Program-made: the position numbers and the translations under genes
Notes under the pieces: generated by a model
Seen by the model: the letters and a program-made list of their open reading frames with translations, nothing else
Databases searched by the model: none
Told to the model about the DNA's origin: nothing
Part shown: positions 4,976 through 5,144 of the stretch, one piece after another
Layout of the letters: each line of letters starts with the position of its first letter
How positions within the stretch are numbered: the stretch's first letter is position 1
From: Planctomycetaceae bacterium
GTDB taxonomy: Bacteria > Planctomycetota > Planctomycetia > Pirellulales > Thermoguttaceae
DNA: 5,144 nucleotides
Assembly (NCBI GenBank): GCA_031257725.1
Contig: JAIROD010000539.1
Coordinates: 1-5,144 of the forward strand
Direction of reading: 5' to 3'

Positions 4976-5004
4976 TTTTTAGAGAGCAACATAAAAAATG
5001 TCAA
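4976..5004 (-). promoter_or_regulatory. Candidate sigma-70-type promoter of the chemoreceptor gene
   Basis: On the minus strand a perfect TTGACA (4999-5004) is followed after 17 bases by TAAAAA (4976-4981), a four-of-six match to the -10 box. The start would be near 4969, giving a leader of about 120 bases. That leader includes an A-rich tract in the mRNA (about 4935-4952). I see no good match to the flagellar sigma-28 pattern that often drives chemoreceptor genes in other bacteria. The AT-rich surroundings raise the chance of a random match. Confidence 0.45.
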
Positions 5005-5088
5005 GGAAATTCCGGAAGCTTAATAAACTTCTTTCGCCTGAAAATTCGGTTTTGAACGCGGAAAACTCGGAACACACAGAAAATAATG

Positions 5089-5132
5089 ACTGAAATTCCG
5101 TATTCATTCGATAATTTCAGTGTTCAATACGG
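5089..5132. repeat. Two interleaved inverted repeats at the right edge
   Basis: ACTGAAATT (5089-5097) pairs with AATTTCAGT (5113-5121), and CCGTATT (5098-5104) pairs with AATACGG (5126-5132). The pairs cross each other, so they are either alternative stems or a pseudoknot. The four-base segment left to span the 9-bp stem is short for a pseudoknot, so alternative hairpins are more likely. They could belong to the end or leader of a gene beyond the window. No gene is visible between 4850 and 5144. Confidence 0.35.
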
Positions 5133-5144
5133 CAACAAAAAAAC

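Overview
The window reads as chromosomal DNA of a bacterium, most likely a member of the Planctomycetota or a close PVC relative. The main clue is the secreted Gfo/Idh/MocA oxidoreductase. It has a twin-arginine leader starting Met-Asn-Arg-Arg-Gly-Phe-Leu and a C-terminal half of the type greatly expanded in planctomycetes. The lineage call is an inference from protein style; there is no rRNA or marker gene here. Base composition is AT-leaning, and non-coding DNA makes up roughly a third of the window.

Layout: (1) 1-518 holds no convincing gene. It contains a cluster of short palindromic and inverted repeats, including three copies of a REP-like element and a 316-bp segment bounded by 20-bp terminal inverted repeats. 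(2) 519-1775, minus strand, encodes a 418-residue Tat-exported NAD(P)-dependent oxidoreductase. It has a clear ribosome binding site and a near-consensus sigma-70-type promoter at 1869-1897. (3) 1898-2800 is a roughly 900-bp gene-free stretch with several hairpins, an 18-bp and a 19-bp perfect inverted repeat, a fifth REP-like copy, and a degenerate 7-bp tandem array ending near the next gene's stop codon. (4) 2801-4849, minus strand, encodes a complete 682-residue transmembrane methyl-accepting chemotaxis protein. (5) 4850-5144 is its upstream region, with a ribosome binding site, a candidate promoter and a pair of interleaved inverted repeats at the window edge.

The two genes point the same way but are about 1 kb apart and each has its own promoter candidate, so they are probably separate transcription units. 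Nothing links the sugar-type oxidoreductase functionally to the chemoreceptor. No che genes, CRISPR array, tRNA, rRNA or transposase gene is visible. I see no new multi-gene system. The least explained content is the repeat family: a 14-bp palindrome with an oriented 3' tail, present five times, once directly against a stop codon, together with a second repeat family shared by both intergenic regions.
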